From positions 1 through 8,738 of the forward strand of contig JAPLKY010000369.1 of assembly GCA_026387805.1 (NCBI GenBank): DNA of 8,738 nucleotides, given 5' to 3'. The stretch is from Candidatus Krumholzibacteriia bacterium (GTDB taxonomy: Bacteria > Krumholzibacteriota > Krumholzibacteriia > Krumholzibacteriales > Krumholzibacteriaceae). Below are positions 6,510 to 8,738 of this stretch, one piece after another. The notes beneath the pieces are model-generated. The model was not told the DNA's origin. It saw only the letters and a list, made by a program, of their open reading frames with translations, and made no database searches. Made by a program: the position numbers and the translations under genes. Each line of letters opens with the position of its first letter. Position 1 is the first letter of the stretch.

Positions 6510-8738
6510 GACGGATATTGATGATTATGACGGCATGCGCGCTGCTCGCGCCGGAAGCCGCGCTCGCGGGGAGCGGCGATTGGGGGATCTTTGTGAACGC
6601 GAGCGCGATCAACCGGATCAGCTGCATCGGCGATTCGATCTGGTGCTCCACGAGGGGCGGAATCCTCATTTTCAATCTCGGCGATTCGTCGTTCGTCCAG
6701 CATCTCGACGGCCTCGGATTCCGTTCGACCGACGTCTCGGGCGTCGCGAGGGACGATCATGGAAGCGTATGGGCGAGCTTCACGACGAGCGGGGTGGCGC
6801 GGATCGATCATCTCGGGAGCGCCCGGCCCTCCGTGAAACTCTATACCTCGACGTACGACTACCTCAGGAGCGACAGCGTCACCTGCATCGTCTCGGCGGG
6901 GGACGACGTTTACTACGGCTCGACGCGAGGCGTGGCGAAGTTCTACGACAACCTTCATTCCCTCGAACCGATACTCTCGGACAGCCTCGATGGAGTGCCC
7001 GTGCGCGATCTCCTCATGCGCGGGGATACGCTCTGGGTCGCCTGCGAGAGAGGCGTCGCCCGTTTTCTGCGGAGCACGTTCAGCTTCACGATGTACCGCA
7101 TCGGGAACGCCACTTCGCTGTGCTCGCACGCGGGAGCGATCCACGTCGCGGGAGCGGGCGGCGTGCAGCGTTTCGACGGGAGCACATGGGTACCGCTCGG
7201 CTGGCCCGACGGCTTCGTTCCCCTCGCGGTCGCCTCGGGAGCGGGAACGCTCTACTGCGTCACCGACGCGAGCGCGTACCGGAGGGACGGCTCGTCGTGG
7301 ACGAACATCACGGCGAATATGAAAACCATGTTCACCGAGAAATACGAGATCTGGTGGAGATACAATACTCTCAAGACGCTCGCCGTCGATCCTCGGGGGA
7401 CCGTATGGGTCGCCGGTTTCGAAACGCAGATCAACCGCGGTTCTTACCTCTCCGCGTATCTTTCGAGCTCATGGATCAACAAGGCGCCCGAGATTCTCTC
7501 CCAGAACGGGATCGTGGCGCTCAGCGTCGTCTCCGGGCAGGGAATCTGGGCCAGCACGCGGTACTTCGGGATCAGTTACCGCTCGAACAACGGCCGGTGG
7601 ACGACCTATTCGAAGATGCGGACGTCCACGGACGACGCCGGATTATCCTATTATCTGAATAACATTGCGTTTCTTCACGATTCGCAGGGGTATCTGTGGT
7701 GCGGCGCGTTCAAGGATCTCGACCGCATCAAGATCAACGACCCGTTCGTCAAAGCGGACGACGAATGGGTGCATTACGCTCTGAACGAGGGGACGATCAC
7801 CACCAATCGTTTCGTCAAGGCGAGGGAGGACCCGGAGGGAAACCGGTGGTTTCTCTCCGATGACCAGGAGGGGGAGCAGGGACGCCTCGGGATCAACATC
7901 CTCAAGGCGGACGGCACCGACTGGCTCAGCGTCACGCCGTCGACGGCGTCGGGGATGGCGGGCGGGAGCGTCTTCGACGTCTCCTTCGGCGCCGGCGGTG
8001 TCGCCTATCTGGCCCTCAGGGGCTACGGCGTCCAGGCGTGGTACACGGGCGGTTTCGATTGGGCTCACCTGAGCGATCTCGCGAGCGGCGAATGGAGCAC
8101 GCTCGTCGAGCCCGGGGATCTCGCCAGCACGGACCTCTTCGCCATCGAGAGCGGGAGCGACGGCGCCGTCTGGGCAGGCACGGCGAGTGGCCTCGTGCGC
8201 TGGAAAGCGGGCGCCATCGATTCGTTCATCATCAAGAAGAATCCCGGGGATCGAGGGCTCATCGGCGCCGCCGTGTTCGATCTCGAGTTCGACGGAGCGG
8301 GAAACCTCTGGGTCGGAACCGAGCAGGGACTCAACAAGATAACCCCGGACGGCGCGATCGAGGCGTTCACGTCCGCCGAGGCGTGGAAGGGGGATCTGTA
8401 TCCGAGCTCGATCATCTCGCCCCTTCCGTCCGCCATCTGCGGGTCGCTCGCGTACGATCGGACCGCCAACGTTCTCTGGATCGGCACGGCCAACGGCCTC
8501 GCGCGATTCGACGTGACTCCGGCGCGCGAGGTGAAGGAATCGCTTTCGCGAATGATCCTGTACCCGAATCCCGTTCACATCTCGCGCGGCGACGCGGAGG
8601 TCAAGATATCGGGAATATCGGATCCCGTCTCGATTCGCGTCTATACGATCGAGGGGGAGCTCGTGCACAGCGCCGACGGCGTAGGGGACCAGAAGCAGGT
8701 GTGGGATCTCCTCACGCTCAACGGATTCAAGGCCATCG
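6506..8738 (+). CDS. Secreted double beta-propeller protein with T9SS/FlgD-like C-terminal domain, PorZ-like (3' end outside window)
   Basis: The frame is open from GTG 6506 to the window edge: 744 complete codons and no stop. The GTG overlaps the preceding stop (GTGA, 6506-6509), and GGGAG (6494-6498) lies seven bases upstream. Residues 1-21 are a Sec signal peptide (MRR, hydrophobic core, AALA before G22). Fourteen blade motifs of the type 'G.lWvgT..Gl.r.d' recur every 36-55 residues, starting near 43, 86, 133, 174, 210, 247, 298, 346, 395, 445, 498, 553, 599 and 655. The clearest are GNLWVGTEQGLNKI and LWIGTANGLARFD. This count fits two seven-bladed propellers of the two-component-regulator-propeller class. 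From 678 the sequence ILYPNPV ... VSIRVYTIEGELV ... VWDLLTLNG is a FlgD/T9SS type A sorting-like domain, cut about 25-35 residues before its usual end. There are no kinase, DNA-binding or anchor segments. The layout and expected length (about 770-780) resemble PorZ of the type IX secretion system. A generic exported T9SS cargo protein is the main alternative. Confidence 0.85.
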   Translation, partial: MRRILMIMTACALLAPEAALAGSGDWGIFVNASAINRISCIGDSIWCSTRGGILIFNLGDSSFVQHLDGLGFRSTDVSGVARDDHGSVWASFTTSGVARIDHLGSARPSVKLYTSTYDYLRSDSVTCIVSAGDDVYYGSTRGVAKFYDNLHSLEPILSDSLDGVPVRDLLMRGDTLWVACERGVARFLRSTFSFTMYRIGNATSLCSHAGAIHVAGAGGVQRFDGSTWVPLGWPDGFVPLAVASGAGTLYCVTDASAYRRDGSSWTNITANMKTMFTEKYEIWWRYNTLKTLAVDPRGTVWVAGFETQINRGSYLSAYLSSSWINKAPEILSQNGIVALSVVSGQGIWASTRYFGISYRSNNGRWTTYSKMRTSTDDAGLSYYLNNIAFLHDSQGYLWCGAFKDLDRIKINDPFVKADDEWVHYALNEGTITTNRFVKAREDPEGNRWFLSDDQEGEQGRLGINILKADGTDWLSVTPSTASGMAGGSVFDVSFGAGGVAYLALRGYGVQAWYTGGFDWAHLSDLASGEWSTLVEPGDLASTDLFAIESGSDGAVWAGTASGLVRWKAGAIDSFIIKKNPGDRGLIGAAVFDLEFDGAGNLWVGTEQGLNKITPDGAIEAFTSAEAWKGDLYPSSIISPLPSAICGSLAYDRTANVLWIGTANGLARFDVTPAREVKESLSRMILYPNPVHISRGDAEVKISGISDPVSIRVYTIEGELVHSADGVGDQKQVWDLLTLNGFKAI
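6632..8512 (+). repeat. Fourteen degenerate propeller-blade repeats (protein level)
   Basis: Within the last gene, residues 43-669 carry 14 units built around a short strand-turn-strand core: a small residue or Asp, then a hydrophobic-Trp/Tyr pair, then Gly/Ser-Thr, then Gly-hydrophobic and a basic residue. Units are strongest at both ends (DSIWCSTRGG, GSVWASFTTSGVARID, DTLWVACERGVARF, GAVWAGTASGLVRW, GNLWVGTEQGL, NVLWIGTANGLARF) and weakest in the middle (units 5, 6, 10, 11). The repeat is in the protein only; I see no repeated DNA, so it is not a recent duplication. Confidence 0.7.
8537..8738 (+). other. T9SS type A/FlgD-like C-terminal sorting domain, truncated by the window
   Basis: Residues 678-744 of the propeller protein read as an Ig-like C-terminal domain: the opening LYPNPV, two strands with VKISGIS and VSIRVYTIEGELV, then WDLLTLNG, which in this family leads into an 'asGvY' strand that would lie just beyond the window. 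In T9SS bacteria such domains direct passage across the outer membrane, and on PorZ the domain remains attached. FlgD-like Ig domains of the same look occur widely in high-GC relatives where T9SS has not been tested. Confidence 0.7.

Noticed and set aside
6506..6541. Lipoprotein signal for the propeller protein (Cys at residue 11)
   Set aside because: The residues before it (MTAC) are a poor lipobox and the hydrophobic core would be only about five residues long. Cleavage after AALA at residue 21 fits better.
6448..7662. Plus-strand open frame of about 404 codons in a different frame from the propeller gene
   Set aside because: Very Arg-rich with no signal or domain. The overlapping frame from GTG 6506 has a ribosome binding site, a signal peptide and repeated blade motifs and stays open to the window end.
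7643..8668. Minus-strand open frame of about 341 codons opposite the propeller gene
   Set aside because: Charged, motif-free translation, while the + strand carries regular propeller blades and a sorting-like domain across the same bases.

Overview
The window is GC-rich and every gene I can support lies on the + strand, packed end to end. It looks like one stretch of an envelope-polysaccharide (O-antigen, capsule or exopolysaccharide-like) operon from a Gram-negative-type bacterium. The last gene has a signal peptide, 14 beta-propeller blade motifs and the beginning of a type IX secretion (T9SS)/FlgD-like C-terminal domain. That combination points to the Fibrobacterota-Chlorobiota-Bacteroidota superphylum or a nearby high-GC lineage such as Candidatus Eisenbacteria. 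The taxonomic placement is inference.

Layout: (1) 2-247, the C-terminal tail of a GT4-type glycosyltransferase cut by the left edge. (2) 256-1140, a stand-alone GT2 glycosyltransferase. (3) 1141-1221, a short AT-richer gap with the only convincing intergenic promoter candidate and a strong ribosome binding site. (4) 1222-3690, a YfhO-family multi-spanning membrane protein of the GT-C type, starting with TTG. (5) 3695-4414, a soluble DPM1-like polyprenol-phosphate sugar synthase. (6) 4434-6509, a fusion of a GT2 domain to a WbaP-like membrane phosphoglycosyl transferase whose catalytic core looks degenerate. (7) 6506 to the right edge, a secreted double-propeller protein still open at the window end (744 complete codons).

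A coherent reading is that the GT4 and GT2 enzymes build a lipid-linked glycan in the cytoplasm. The DPM1-like enzyme charges polyprenyl phosphate with a sugar, and the YfhO-like protein uses that lipid-linked sugar on the outer face of the membrane. The final gene overlaps the glycan genes by four bases. Its architecture (14 blade motifs that fit two seven-bladed propellers, then a C-terminal sorting-like domain, about 770-780 residues expected) resembles PorZ, the T9SS component that binds anionic LPS in Porphyromonas. This is the most interesting point of the window: a possible glycan-to-T9SS link outside classical Bacteroidota. I see no RNA genes, mobile elements, CRISPR arrays or clear intrinsic terminators, and no gene-free stretch longer than 81 bases.
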